From: Rutstroemia sp. NJR-2017a BVV2
Lineage: Eukaryota; Ascomycota; Leotiomycetes; Helotiales; Rutstroemiaceae
Length of the DNA: 64,000 bases
Direction: 5' to 3'
Assembly: GCA_002946415.1 (NCBI GenBank)
Contig: NJPS01000044.1
Location: 930,001-994,000 of the forward strand
How positions within the stretch are numbered: position 1 is the stretch's first letter; each line of letters begins with the position of its first letter. This document shows positions 10,334 through 23,692 of this stretch, piece after piece. The notes below the pieces were generated by a model. It did not search any database. It saw only the letters and a list, made by a program, of their open reading frames with translations, and was not told the origin of the DNA. A program made the translations under genes and the position numbers.

Positions 10334-13300
10334 TTTAGGGGAAAGGACAGATTTATTGGGTTTCGGTTGAGTGATAAGAGTATGTTCGTGAATAGAGAGC
10401 CAAGTTTCTGCGTGTCTGTCTGGTTCTAGACAGCTGGCTGCGTTGAAGAGATGCAAACTTTGAAGATGATGTCGAGTTCGAGAGGAGACTGAAGGGTAGT
10501 GTGTTGTTGTTTTCCTGTAGAGTGGTGAAGTTCTTCTGCTCCAGTGGTAATTAATACTCTTGCTTGATCGTTATTTCGTGCTTTTCTACCGTACGCGTCA
10601 ATAGTCGAAAGGATTTTACAGTATAGATCCTAGTGAAGCAGAGCTGTAGAGGTGTGGAAAAGGATCGAAGAAAACAGGACAACGTCGACTAGAAGATTGG
10701 AACCAGGAAAATATTCGAGCTTTGGAACAAGAGGAAGAAGATGTTGGTTCAAGTTTGTAGTGTTAGTGAGGAGAAATCGGTGTTGACATAAGATTACTTG
10801 TAAACAAATCCTGCAAGTTCCTCCAAGCTTGATTCGCTGGCTGCGTGCCATTCCTGGCAAATAAAAAGATCAGATGGTACTTGCTCTCTACTCTTCCAAG
10901 CTATGCTCAAGTAATAGATGGACCTTTTGTAAAGTGAATAGCAATCAGCATCAATGACTCCAGCTCACAGCATCCCATGTTCTGCACATCGCCAGCACCA
11001 TCCCTTATTGATCTTATTTACCAAAATTATTTTTCAGGGAATGTTCAAGTCAAAAGATAGAAGCACAGATAGAGAACTCCGCAGCCTTGAAGGTGGACCG
11101 GAACTCAGCCAAAGTTCTTCGAAATCATTTCCCGGCTTTGCTTGAAGCCTCCACCTACTCTGCAAACCCATTCTGCACTGAGAAGACCAGAAGAGAACGG
11201 TTCACAACGAATATCTTTCATAAGAGCCACTTTCCGGCTGCTTAGCCTTTAAGTCGAGTCTAAAACACGCAATTTCAACCAGCGACGGCAACAAACAGTT
11301 AGAAACCTCATTTACGAACTTATTGATATCTGCAAACACTCCTGGCGTCTCCAAGCCCCATCTTGGCACTTCAGCAGCACTCTGCACTTCGTCAACGACT
11401 CTGGGCGCCGCCAGCTAACAAATTATCAACTGGACCTCTCGAGCTTAAAATACTCAGAGCGATAACCCTACAAACAGCTCTTTTGAATGTCCGTTCAACT
11501 TCTTGAAAGAACCAGGAGTAGGCAACTACCTCAAAGATGCTAGTGACCTTCTTTGTATACCATCTTGAGTCGCCCTGTATAAAGAAATATTCCACCCTCT
11601 ACTCGGCAGCCAGTTCAAAGGAACACTTAACAAGCGAACAAAGAACCCCGAGATGACCCATTTACGACTGCCCTTACTATCGGCAAATCACCTTGCAGTT
11701 GCAGATAAGGTAAGAACCCCCTTCATGCAAATCAGAAAATCGCAGAATGGCTAACAAGCGGCTTGTATAGATCTCCGAATTGACTCCACTGCGAAAGCTT
11801 CAAGTTGTCCCGAAAGCAGCCAAATACCCGTTATCTTTTCTGGCAGCTCTCAAACATCGACTACTAAATGCTCATACGCGCAGAAGCAGAAAACAACCAT
11901 CGAATAAATAAAGAACTGGTGGATAATGGAAACGATGGTCGATCGACGCCAGAAACGATCGAATGCGCCCGAACCGCGTTTCAGGGGCTCGTTTTGGTAG
12001 TTGGCATTTACTATGTGTCACACTTCGAGCAGCATTGATCTTCTAGTCGATTACTGGAGCATTAAATAAAGACCATGAAGTATTGAACGCACATAAAGCT
12101 CTTAAAATACAGAGTTCCTAAAAATAATACAAGGAAAGTCACGGAAGTGTTGGTAGGAAGCACTCTTTGCAATACCCTCAAAATTCGCAATCGACGTAAA
12201 TGCTGCAGCAAAGCCTTAAGCCGCCGATTAAGCACGAAACTATGGACTAGTAGATCATTTTGCAGACGTAAAACTATACAGCACATACGGGCAGACATAC
12301 CAGGGCAAAAGGATTGCGCATCTTTGGGGGCCAGTGCTCACTCACCCAACATCTTCGAATCATACCCATGAGCCCTGTCAACATACTTACAAGCCTCGAC
12401 AACAACTCAGAATTAACATATCAATATCAAAATATCTGCAGCAGAACCAACAAACGTCGAATTACCATGATGCAGTTCTAACATTCCAGCACAACTAACC
12501 GAGAACCCCTTGCTTTACCAACCCTGTGCAGATCACCGACGCATACAAGCGCCCTTGCAATCAGACAACGACATGCTCCAGCTACTGCCTCTACTTTGAG
12601 CAGTTTTTAGCGCAGGAGCTCCGCGGACAGACACTATTAATTTTCTCTGTATGCAGACAAACAGGCAGGCGAAACACGCTCTTCACCATCAGAATCAGCA
12701 AGCAAAGCGATACTTTATACTTGAGCGAGTTTATACAATGTGCAAAAGACTTCAAAAGCTCCCAAGAACCTTTTCGAATACCTTCTAGCAATGAACAAAA
12801 CCTGCAGGCTCTCTGCACCACTATCGACGTGGCCAGCCCAGCCCACTCCAGGTAGTTGAAGCAACGCTGAATCAACAATTCGAAGCATCACCTCTCTAAC
12901 TTGGGTCCCGACGATGAATCAATGCACTCGCAAACTTCTATGTACTACTCTTCCGCATACAAGAATATCCGCTGTACCAACGTTTACAGTCTTGAAGGAG
13001 TAAACTTAAACTGCAGACGTCACGGTTGATGATTTGCGGGTTAGCTGGGGGTTAAAGATGAGGAAGAAGAAGTCTACATGCATCAATTATGCTTTCTGCG
13101 CTGTTGGCACCTTCATGATACATTATATGAAGTGAAGTTGATCACCGTTGCTAGCAAGAACGTCAGTGCGTCACAACTGTTGTTCAAATTCTGGAATTTC
13201 TGGTAATTGTAGACTCTTTACTCCAAAACCATTCTCTCCATTTCTTCTCGTATCCAAGCCTGACTAACTTCAAGTGCTATCTTCATAGGACAAGCACAAT

Positions 13301-13401
13301 ATATAAATGCAACGCAACTGCACAAACAACTCACGAATACATTCGCATATCTTCGCAACCTAATGGAAGACACAAACTCACATACCTGCCTTCCATCATA
13401 C
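10334..13401. other. 3 kb without an intact gene; degraded open patches
   Basis: No intact gene. Between about 11.16 and 12.9 kb there are short open patches on both strands that resemble protein sequence but break at stops or frame changes. Plus-strand examples are RNLIYELIDICKHSWRL near 11.30 kb and FNFLKEPGVGNYLKDASDLL near 11.49 kb. Minus-strand patches cover the same DNA (11202-11387 and 11392-11595). I cannot decide which strand, if either, was coding. The part next to the transcription factor (10334-10600) must hold its promoter. Confidence 0.4.
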
Positions 13402-15295
13402 TCAAAACGAGCTTCCCAAAACCGCCGGAGCTTCTCCTTTCATCGCGAACCCAATATCATCTGTTGAGGAGCTAATTGCCCTTTCCATCTCCATCTCCAT
13501 CCCTATCTCCGCAATTGCATTCGCACTCGGATCCGAGCTTATAACCGTTGTCGTCTTACCACTACCAATACTCATACTCAGCCCTCTCTCCCCACCATCG
13601 ATACCAAGCCCTTCCCTCCCAACAAACCCCTGCTCCGTAACCAACACCTGGTTCAAATCATACCCCTCCACACCCGCCGTGACAATCAGTCCCAAGCCCG
13701 CGAACCCACACATCACCGCCCAAATAACACGAATTGAGTTCGCGAACGCTGTTTTCAGCTGCAGCGTCTCGGAGGCGTCGGATGAAAGGGTGTTGATGTG
13801 TGTGATTAGTGCTACGGCGTCAAGACTGTATTTACCCGAGAGGTTGGCTAGGTTCGGATATGTGGAGAGGTTGGCTTGCATGCGGTTTTGGAAGATGACT
13901 CCGCCACTAGTGACAAGGCGTTTGGTGTTAGTTGTGTTGTGCTGATATATTTGGGACGGAAGAAGCGAGATAGATGCAAGAAAGCAGCTCAATATGAGGA
14001 GAAAGAACTTACACAGCAACTCCCACCGTCTGACCCAAGGCCCTGAAGAAGGTGAACAATCCCGCCGCAATCGCCACATCCTCCACCGCACAACTTAGCA
14101 GCCCGATTCCAATTCCCGAAGTCATCAGTAAAAAGACCCATTCCACGACGGGCGTGTCCACATCCAATCGAAACATAATCCCACACCCAAACGTCGTCAA
14201 CGCCCATCCCAGCCACAACGACCAGCGATACCTGCCTGTTTTCGCAGTGATAATGCCGACGATCATGGCGCAGGGAACAACAGTGAGAGTTTGCGGGAGA
14301 GCGGCGACGCCTGCGAGGACGGGCGTGTATGAATGCACGGCCATGAAATATAACGGGAGATAGTAGACCATCGACCAGAGGATCATACCATGCACGAAAG
14401 TAAGAAAGTACGCTATTGTCGTTGAACGATTGCGGAAGAGCGATGTGGGGATCATAGGTCTCATAGCCCCTTTCGCTTCATACACCCAGAAGCCAACTAG
14501 GCCTGCAGCACCAACAAACAGCGGAACCAAGGTGTGCCAACTCGACCACGCGTACGAGACGCCACCCCAAGTGATGGGAATAAGAAAAGAGGTCAGCGAT
14601 GCGACGAAGAGGAATGCGCCGGTAAAGTCAACCTCGAGTAACTTTTCTCCCAACGATCTTTTTATTTGGTGGAGGCGAAGGAAAGCTAGACATCCGATGA
14701 ACCCTACAACTGCGAACGGCAAGTTGAGGAAGAATATCCACCACCATCTATTAAGTTGTGCCAGGACACCACCGATCAATGGACCGCCTACACTCCCTAG
14801 AGCCCACACTGCACCAAGCACAGCAATGGCGTTGCCCCTCTGTCGAAGCGGTACCATATCCGTTATCATAGCTTCCGTGAGAGCGAGAATCCCGCCTACT
14901 CCGCTGCCTTGAATACAGCGGCCGATGAACAGGAGTGTGAAATCGCCAGTGGCGCCGCATAGTACGGAGCCGATTGTGAACAGCGCGAGGGCATAGAGGA
15001 GAAGTGTGCGACGGCCGTAGATCTGGGAGAAGGAGACGAAAAGAGGTTGCCAGATGGTAGATGTTAGGAGGAATGAAGTTCCTGCCCAGAAGGAAGTGAT
15101 TGCATCACCGCCAAGGACAACAGAGAGGGTCTGAGGGAACTGTGTTAGTGGCGGGCAGGAGAGGGAGAGAACGGGACATACAGGCAATGCAACCGATAAC
15201 GTTGTCGCATCCAGCGCGCACGCTAGGTTAACTATCAACACCGATGTGAACGCAGCGATGTATCTCCATCCGAACGTGGAATCATCTTTTCTCAT
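13402..15295 (-). CDS. DHA2-type MFS efflux transporter
   Basis: Intact major facilitator superfamily transporter, 578 residues from exons 15182-15295, 14013-15130 and 13402-13906 (introns 51 and 106 bases). About 14 hydrophobic segments are visible. Motifs include LDATTLSVALPT in helix 1, SQIYGRRTLLLYALALFTIG (motif A region), RCIQGSGVGGILAL, and the antiporter motif-C-like ALGSVGGPLIGG. A luminal or outer loop with potential N-glycosylation sites precedes the last helix (AVMCGFAGLGLIVTAGV), and the tail is Ser-rich. Members export drugs, toxins or small metabolites by proton antiport at the plasma membrane. No biosynthetic gene lies nearby to suggest the cargo. Confidence 0.92.
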
Positions 15296-16988
15296 ATCTC
15301 CTAATCGAGTTGAACCTCAATTCCAACAATAATCTCTTCCCGGAGTCGAGTTTGAAAGACACAGACAAGACGTCAATCTCAGTACAATCTCGACTTCAAG
15401 GACAGAGACCCAGGCTTCTCGAAAGCCACCAAGAAACAAAAATATTGCACAATAAAAATCGACACAATTCAACCATAAGAAATATCACAGAGATCAATCA
15501 AACAAAGCACATGGGAAATCAAGCAAAAGAGGATCGCGGGACGAAAAGTACATATACAATTCCGCACAACGTGGACGTCGAAACTAAGACGGCCGAGCAC
15601 ATCGACGACGAGCCGCACCATTGAAACTTTATATTGGCCACGACGGCAGTTATTTTCGCTCTTCCGCTGTATGGCAAACATACCAGTGGACGCACTAAGT
15701 TTGCCTTCCGCTTTCTTGGCGAAGGCTAGATGGGGGAGATGCGGACAAATTGCTACGAACTCTGGACTCCTCATACCATCATTTAGGAAGAGGGTAAATG
15801 GATGTTAAGGTCGAGTCTGGTGGAGACATCAATGTTGACCGAACCAGCAACCGCACGTAGACATCAACATTGTTGCTGCAATCATATCCAATGTCATGGG
15901 TAGGCAAAAGGGAAGGGAAGGAAAGGATCCAATCATCAAACCACTGCTTTCCCTGGCTCGCGGTCGTTTTATCTCGGTGGCGAATCCGATTCTCAACTCC
16001 ACCATCCCTCCACAACCTCCAACATCACTCTCTCCCCCTCACAGCCTACCCCATCCCCAACGGCAGTACCTCGCCCGTCTAGACTCGAACTCGCCATCTC
16101 GCAAGAAAGAATTGTCGTTAAATTAGAGCGCTCCCATCCCCGTCAGTTTCACGTACATCAATCACATGCATCAATCACGTGCAGTCTCCACAACCACCTT
16201 CTCGACCTTTCAACTTCTTTCCTCTAAGCATTGACATTAACATGAGTTTACATATACATACAATCCTTATCTACGATCACCATCACCATCACCATCACAG
16301 TCACAGCTGCAAAAAGATTAGAGGAAGACTTAAGAAGTTTTTTTAAGTCTATCTATTTCATCTCACATCTACAAGAGCTATAGACATGTTTTCTCCCTTT
16401 ACTTTTCACCATCCTCGCTTCATCAGCATAGCAGTCATACCATATCCTCATCCACTCATCCCATCAACCCCTCATCCCCTATCTCCCCTCCCCATCCCCT
16501 CCCCCACAAAATCAATCTCTCAAATCAAATCAGATCAAATCATATGAACATCACGAACGAAAAAAGAGCCAAAGGTATCCGTATATGCATGCATTTCATC
16601 CCACCATCCAATCATCCAACCCCCTATCCGACCAGCCATCCATTCATTACCACCAAACCACCAAACAAACCACCCAACCAACCATCCATTTCATGCCCCC
16701 CCAAATACGAAACTTTGAGAAGCGAAAAGAACGCCAGCCAGTTAGTTAGCCCAACCAGTGGTCCGGTCCATCCATCCATGTATCCATTCATAACCTAACC
16801 ATTCCATTCCGAGTCCGCCCCCAAACGCCTTCGCATGCAGGCAGGTAAAACAGAGATATCAAGACAAAAAAGCAAAATAGTAGTAAACATCTCCCACAGA
16901 CAAAATAAGTAAAATCAATCGGACCTTCATAACGACATCTCAACATATCATATCACATCACATCGTCTATCCCCTTCCCCCACACATC
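15296..16988. other. Intergenic, low-complexity C/A-rich
   Basis: Contains the promoter of the minus-strand transporter (near 15.3 kb) and the 3' flank of the RhoGEF gene. From about 16.2 kb the plus strand is rich in CATC, CCATC and CAACC words, including a perfect hexamer run (16276-16299). Open frames here are low-complexity and not supported as genes. Confidence 0.5.
16276..16299 (+). repeat. Hexanucleotide microsatellite (ATCACC)n
   Basis: Four consecutive ATCACC-type units, the last slightly altered, in the 3' flank of the RhoGEF gene. Simple-sequence repeat with no coding role. Confidence 0.85.
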
Positions 16989-19900
16989 TCAACACCCCTC
17001 ATTCCCCTTCAACAACGTCCTCAACGTCACCACCTCCCTCCTCAACCTCGCATTCTCCTTCTTAATCCTCGCCGCCTCCTCACTACTCTCCCTCATCCTC
17101 ACGACCAACTCCTCCTTATCATCGATGCCCCTCCCCCTCAACGCCTTCACAATCTTCCCCAACTCCGCATTAAACTTCTCATACAGCAGCTCATTCTCCG
17201 CACTACTCTCCTTATACAACTGATCCAAGCCCTTGACCTTGAACTCCGACGCCTGCAGCGATGTCTCGAGATCTTTCTTGATCGCGTCATTGCGGTAGTT
17301 GAGATCCGAGACGATGGTGGGGATTCGGCTTTCGAGGGTTTTAACGGATTCGGAGAGACGGGCGATGTCTTGTGTGCGCACGGGAGTAACGGCGTTGAGC
17401 TTGGCCATTTCTTCGCCGATTTTGGAGAGTTCGTTTTGGAGGGATGCTTCCGCTTCGTTGATGGCTTTGGATTCGTTTTGAAGGCGTTCGCGCAGTTTTT
17501 GGGGAGATTGTAAACGGAGACGTTGTGGTGTTTTGGCGCCATTGTTAGCCACTGGTCTTGCTGGGTCGCGCGGAGTGCCGCGAAGTGTGGGGATATTGGA
17601 AGAGAGGGATACGGTTTTGTTGTGACTTGGTCGCCAGTGATCCTTGTTAGGGCTAGGATCTTTAGCAGGCTGCGGCGGTTCGAATGCGGACATGATGTTC
17701 TGCGCACGTTCGGTAAGATTGCCAATATTACGATCTGGCGCGGTGAAAACTATATTCTCCTTCAGGGGTGGCGTGCTGCGATACATATGAGACCGGTCTC
17801 GGTCCATGATTCTATCCGATAGTGGGATTCTTGTGATCTTTGCTGGTGAGGGAATCTTATCTGGTGAGGGTGTTCGTGGCGGCGAATCAAGTTTATTAGG
17901 CGGTGTCGTGACAGGTTTCTGTTCCGGTGAGGGCGTCATTGGACCCAGTGTAGCGACAGCCATCAAACTCTTAAGATCAGACAGGGAACTTCGGCGCTTC
18001 TTCTTGTAAGACTTGGTGGTGCCATCGTCTTTCTTCTCTTCCGGCGGCGGTGACGCTCCAATAGTGCTAAGTCTCGTCTTGTTTCCATCTGAGCTAGTAG
18101 GTCGCTCATCGAATGCACCCATGATAGTAGGTCTATCGCGGGAAGCAGGACGGCGATTAGGCGATTCAATTGAATGAGCTCTACCGAGTGAAGGTTTAGG
18201 TGTGCTTGTTGAAGAAGAGTATTGCTCACCAGTAGCAATGCTACGACTACTCTTGCTCAAGGTTCGCCACACTGAAGGACGATGATCCGAGTCTGCTCTA
18301 TTGCTACCTTGTCGGAACACAGTATCTGCGAACCGTCTCCTCAAAGATGTGTTGGAGGTGATTGATCCCGTAGCTGAGTTTATCGAGCGACCTGCCACTG
18401 AACCATAACTGCTGCCCCCTCCAATCCCAGCACCCGGCCCAAGGTCATCGAAAAGCTTGTCCGAATCTTCAACAACACGATCTAGCAAGTTGATATAATT
18501 ATGCGGTTCGCCATCCACAACCAAAAGCTCCGCAAAAGCAACTGTAAGCGCACCACGATCGCCATCATTACCACAGCCGTCTAGAAGATCCGCTAGTAGC
18601 TTAACAATTGCAATGAAAGCTCTTCTATTTTGCGGCGCCATCTCTCCGAAAATCAACCTAACATAATCGATAAACTCGCCAGGGAAAAGTCTGACGGATC
18701 TTTCTTGAAGGGCATCAAGAGACTCAAGAGACATAACCGAACCCATTTGCTCCTTCCATGGCAACCGCAAGAACTTTTCAAAAGCAACAAATATAACATC
18801 GAAAGAAGTTTCAGAAGCCGCGCGAGTATCAAAGGGGTTTTCAATGAATGTGTTGTAAAGAGCATTGACAGCCAACTCATCAGCCACAGCTCTGTTGCGC
18901 AAGTTCTTGCCAACAACATTTCCCTTTCTTGATTGAAGAGCTGCGATATATCCGGTAAATGTTTCCTCGAGTCGAACAAGCGGATTGATTGGTCTTGCAT
19001 CCTCAAACGTAGCCCTAACGCCATTCTTGCCATCGTCGTGTATTGAGTGCAAGGATCTGTTGCTTCCAGTGCGGACAATTTGCGGCGAATCAAGCGACCG
19101 GACAATCTGTGGTGAATCAAGTGAAGGAATTTTACCCATAACAGGTCGCGAGAATTTGGCAGGGGAATTCAAACCATTTGTGCCGACTGACGAGGATGGG
19201 GAGCTTCCAAAGCCACTGTTGAGCAAGCTGGAGAGCATCTTGACAGGAGAATGCGGTCGATAAGATTTTGTTTTGTCGCCTTCACAAATGACATCTGTAG
19301 CTTTGAGGATCTTCGAGTAGAAGGAGATGAGTGGAGCAGATAATAGTGGATTGCTGATTTGGTGCTGAAGTCGAAGGAGATCGGTGACTGTGGCTGTTAG
19401 CAAAACCCCCCTATTCAGGTCACTTAATAAACGCACCTCTCTTGGAGAAAGTAACCATGAGGTACTCAGGAAGTACCTCATCCACAAAAACCCTATCATC
19501 AAGTCCATCCACCTCGATCCTATATTTTGCGCCTCCTGCTAACGAAGTAATATTCGCAACAATATCAACACCATAATGTCCAACCGGAGCGCCTTTCGTG
19601 CCCTTCTCATGATCGACAACCACTCGAATGGGGGCAGGCTCTCTCCGACCTTCTATCAGCGTCTCGATACCCTCAGCGAAAATGGCGCTATACAGCGTGA
19701 TCCCAGCCTGCTTTATGGACCGAAGGCTCCATTTATCTGTCTCCCGCTCAGCCTCAGAGAATCTTCCTTCAAGTCTAGCTTTTATTATTTCATCGCCCAA
19801 CCTCGATGCCTTCATATCGTACGCCCCTTGCAAAAGGAAATTCCGCATAGTTGGCCCATGATTCCTATCTCGCCCCATGCTCGCATCTTTTAGCTCACGT

Positions 19901-21693
19901 GTGGAAGTTATCCAGATACAACGGTTGTCATCTGAGGATGTGAAGCGAGTATCACTAAGAGAATGCCAGCCAGTAAGTGAAAGGTCATAGATATGCTTTG
20001 TTCCCCCAGCGGCCGCAGTCACGGATGCCATCATTGTCGCCGCAGAAGGCTTATCTATCTCTGCCATGACTCCACGAGCTGTTTGTGTGCTATCACGGTT
20101 CTTTTTCAAGAAGATAATACAGTCGGCGAACAGTAGAAGGATTCCTTCCTGTGCCACGCCCGCTGTGCTAGTGGAACCTACATGATATGGAGGAGGGAGT
20201 TCTAGAATATCAACAGCAGTAATGAGACGTCCTTGTGGATGTAATGTGGATGGCCAGGAGTCAACAAGGTATCTTAATCTATTGACGACCTGGGACTTAT
20301 CTGCTGCCGGAGGGTCAAGAGAACATATTGAAGTGATGATATCCCTGGCTTTCAGCATAGGCTGCAATGCAGGGTGTAAGACGGGCAAAGAATTGACAAT
20401 ATTATCAATGAAGAGACTGTATCTTGGCAATCTCTGAACTGGTTCGATTACAGCTGAACGAAGACGTTGTTCTCCGGTGGCCTGCACACGACTCGAGAAA
20501 CTGGAAGGCTGCTTCATGAAGCTCGAAATAATTTGTGGGAAATCCTGGCTAGCATGGATATACTCTTGATAAGAATCGGAAAATTGTGGGAACCAGTCGA
20601 GTAAGACTTTCGCAAAGGCCAGTGCGCCAGTAGGGTCCTTTAGACGCCCCGATCCACCATACCGAGATGAGGTGGAGCTAACGGTTGGTGCCTCTAAATC
20701 TTGCATTGCTTCTTCCTCAGTATCATCCATTACTTTCCGGATCTCCGATAAGAATGCCGAATTTATCTGTAGAATCCGATCCAGACATCGCGGGAACAAC
20801 TTTTGCAGATCGTCTTCCGAAGGACTGAAGCTCCCGAATGCTCGATTCTTTGCTTTTACCCGGAAATCATCAGCAATGTGATTGACCAGCTCATGCATTT
20901 TGATCACATAGCGCTCTTCTGTGTCTACCAGTTCCCCCATCTCTCGGCGCAAAGCCAATTTTTGGTCCTTCATGAAAGATTTGCTCCGATTTAACGAGGT
21001 AGGTTTCGAAGGCGCTCGCCGTAACTTGGAAGTCGGCAGAAATGCCACTTCTCCGAATAACTTGACCAGCGGTGCATAGGATCCATATTGCCTCAACGCA
21101 GGATCGAGATACTCCTCCTGCTCTAGATCCTCCTCCGATTCCTTGAACGGCGCAATTGAACCTGGCGGGAGCACCAGATCGATATCCGCATAGTTTATAT
21201 TTTGTGGTCGCAAAGCCGCCTCGATATCATGCGTTACTTCGACAACGTTCTCCACCCTCACCATCGAACTCGCCAGATCCGCCGCATGTTGCTCGCCGAA
21301 TAGAGTTGGCGCCGATCCCGGTCTCTGTTTCCGCGGTGTGTTTGCAGCCTGTAGAATCAACCCACTTTTGACCACCTCCGGCAGCTCTTTGAAGTATTTG
21401 AATAGGCCGAATGCCAGACCGCGGCATAGTTCATCGCCTTGCTGGTCGCGCGGCAGATAATTAACCGATTCGTAGAGCGGTGAGTTGGGCGATATGGTGA
21501 TGCGCGGATAGCTTTGGAAACCTGCGGCGGTGAAGATGTGAACTTGGATTCGGGAGCTGTTCAGCGTCGAATTTGTCGTCGTTGATGGACCATGGTAGAC
21601 GAAGACGGGAAGATTGGAGAGGTGAGGATCGTGGGCGTAGTATAAACTGACATGTTCGAGGGACAAAGCCAATTCATCTGTAACTCGAACCAT
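16989..21693 (-). CDS. Rho guanine nucleotide exchange factor, large multidomain
   Basis: Exons 19437-21693 and 16989-19393, split by a 43-base intron, encode 1553 residues. A Dbl-homology domain starts near residue 247 (ALRREMGELVDTEERYVIKM) and runs to about 460, including RLRSAVIEPVQRLPRYSLFID. A PH-like segment follows (GILLLFADCIIFLKKN). After the intron comes a region around residues 890-1070 (EETFTGYIAALQSRKG to VAFAELLV) whose helical pattern, ending in NRRAFIAIVKLLADLLDG, recalls a RhoGAP fold without a clear arginine finger. A Ser/Pro-rich linker and a C-terminal coiled coil (about 1420-1550) complete it. DH proteins load GTP on Rho GTPases to direct polarity, septation and wall synthesis. 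Which Rho is targeted is not visible. The GAP-like assignment is inference. Confidence 0.88.
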
Positions 21694-23140
21694 TATGAGG
21701 TAGTTAGGTCGTCCGAGCTGGAGGGTATTGGATGAGGTAGGTGGTGGTGTATTGGGTCTGGTCCGGTTTCGAGGTCTCTTAATGGGCCGTCTTCATAGCG
21801 AACGAAAGAAAAGCTTTCCCAATATTAATCGTCAGATGCGGCAGCAAATAAAAAAGGAAAATCCCCAAAAATACGAAATTCGCAGAATGCTCGTTGGCTG
21901 GATATTGTGTAGGTATTGGTGGGCGTAAGGGTTGGGTATTGGTCGTATCGTCGTGAAAGTATAATAGAAAATTCGTTGGTCGTTCGTAGATCGTGGATCG
22001 TAAGGCTTCTTCTGCACCTGCTCTCCCAAGGTTCGTTGGGATATTGAATCCGACTGGAGACCTCTCAGCAAATATTGGTCAGGATCGATATGTCCGGTGT
22101 AGGTGAGCAGAGGCGAGAAAGTTCGTAGTAGTTCGTTCGTCTGCAAGTGTGACAGCTGGCGGTGTTGTCTAGCCTCAAAAAAGAGCAGCTATCTGGATCG
22201 GAAAAACAAATAGAAAAGAACGCTCTCTGTTACTTTTTACAAACTTCCCTTTTCTCTTTTCTCTTTTCCCTTTTCCCTTTTCCCTTCTTCCTACGAGCTG
22301 AGCTTACGAAAAGGAAAGGAAAAGGTGCAATACTTCCCGTATGGTGCCGCATATCATATGTATGTACAACACTTCAAACATATCGTCAAGTGGGTGAGAG
22401 TGGATCTTTCAATTGCTACCCATTGTGGGTGGGATTCCTTGTTCCTTGCAAATTCCTTCCACCGCGAACCTTCGGAACAAAGGACTTTGTAACGTACGGG
22501 GCACAATTGCGATTGCGATTGTTGCTATGATTGATATTGATATCCACTCCGCGATCTAATCTCCAGAATGGGCCATAAAGTAGGAGTCACTTAAGTCGAA
22601 TCCATTATCATTTAAAATCCCAATGTCTTGAATCAACGTCATTCCTTGCTATTTTGGTTTGCGAAGACGACGACAATACTACCATCCTCGATTTCTTCGA
22701 ATCTTCCAAGGTTCTTGTCCGTGCTGCACCTTGGCCTAGTGCAGTCTATCCAGCCTTTTCACTTTTTTTTTGTTCAACTGGTAATCGCGTTCAGCCCCTC
22801 GATTTATGCAGGTGACGCGTTGATTGGTTTGGATGCGAAGAGTATAAACACGAAAATTCACGACTTGCTCACCTCAGACGGCCAACAGCTGAACGAAGGT
22901 ACCCCGCTGAGCAGTTTATATTATATTGGAAACACCGAGTCTGCGAAGTAAGCTGTTTGATTGTCGTCGATCAGGCTTTGCGATCCTGGCTGGGAGGCTG
23001 GGGAGACGAATTGCGCCATCGTTATCGTAAGGATTCGCACTTCGGCGGGGGATCTCCTTTCTATACGAAGTACGAAGTCTAGATGAGTTTGGAGGTGGAA
23101 GGAATCGCGGACATATTCATCATTAGTTGCGAAATACAGA
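21694..23140. other. Divergent promoter region, RhoGEF / Dcc1-like
   Basis: Separates two divergent genes by about 1.45 kb. It holds a pyrimidine tract of CTTTT and CCCTTTT units at about 22244-22286 and another T-run near 22764. Open frames are unsupported. Probably 5' leaders and promoters of both neighbours. Confidence 0.5.
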
Positions 23141-23692
23141 ATGGCGACACAATATGAATACGATATTCCGTTCTCCGCAACCCACCAACAGCAAGCATTC
23201 AAATTACTAGAACTACCTCCGGAGCTTCTCGCACTGCTAGAATCCGATGCCCCTCCTACGTATGCCCGTCCCCTCTCTCCCTTTCCTCCGCTTCCCGAAA
23301 GAAGCCCGCCCGCCACAAACCAAGTTACCTACTACTAACCACCCAGCCCACCACCCAGCCTTACAATAACCTCGTCGCCCCTCCCACCCCACCACGCGCA
23401 TCTTAGTGTCTCCAATGGCAAGACGTATCTGCTGCGGCAGAAAAACACTTCGAATCCGATCATGATCCTGTCTCCCTCGACCAGCTTCCCCTCCAACGAA
23501 GACGGGCACGAAGACGATAGAGATTCTTTCGTGCCGCGGCCCGCTGTGACAAGGATAGCTAGCGTCGAGGACACCATCGAGTTGATCGAGAAGCAGGAGG
23601 GGGCTGAGAAGGAGAAGCCGGTCAAGGTTAATAAATGGCATGAGAAGTTTGCGAAAAGTAGAGGGACGACGGGCGGGCCTGGGAAAGGTTGA
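23141..23692 (+). CDS. Short Dcc1-like (sister chromatid cohesion) protein
   Basis: Exons 23141-23259 and 23362-23692 give 149 residues. The opening (FKLLELPPELLALLES), the middle (AHLSVSNGKTYLLRQKNTSN) and ASVEDTIELI resemble the N-terminal part of Dcc1/DSCC1, a subunit of the Ctf18 alternative clamp loader with Ctf8, which handles PCNA at forks and supports cohesion. Full-length Dcc1 proteins are usually 350-400 residues with a winged-helix C-terminal part. Here the frame ends after a basic tail (KWHEKFAKSRG) and no C-terminal part follows before the next gene. Either this is a naturally short paralogue-like family or a truncated gene. Family assignment is by eye and moderate. Confidence 0.6.

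Noticed and set aside
22628..22951. 107-codon frame upstream of the Dcc1-like gene
   Set aside because: No domain, lies in a T-rich leader-like region and is not continued by any plausible splice into the downstream gene.
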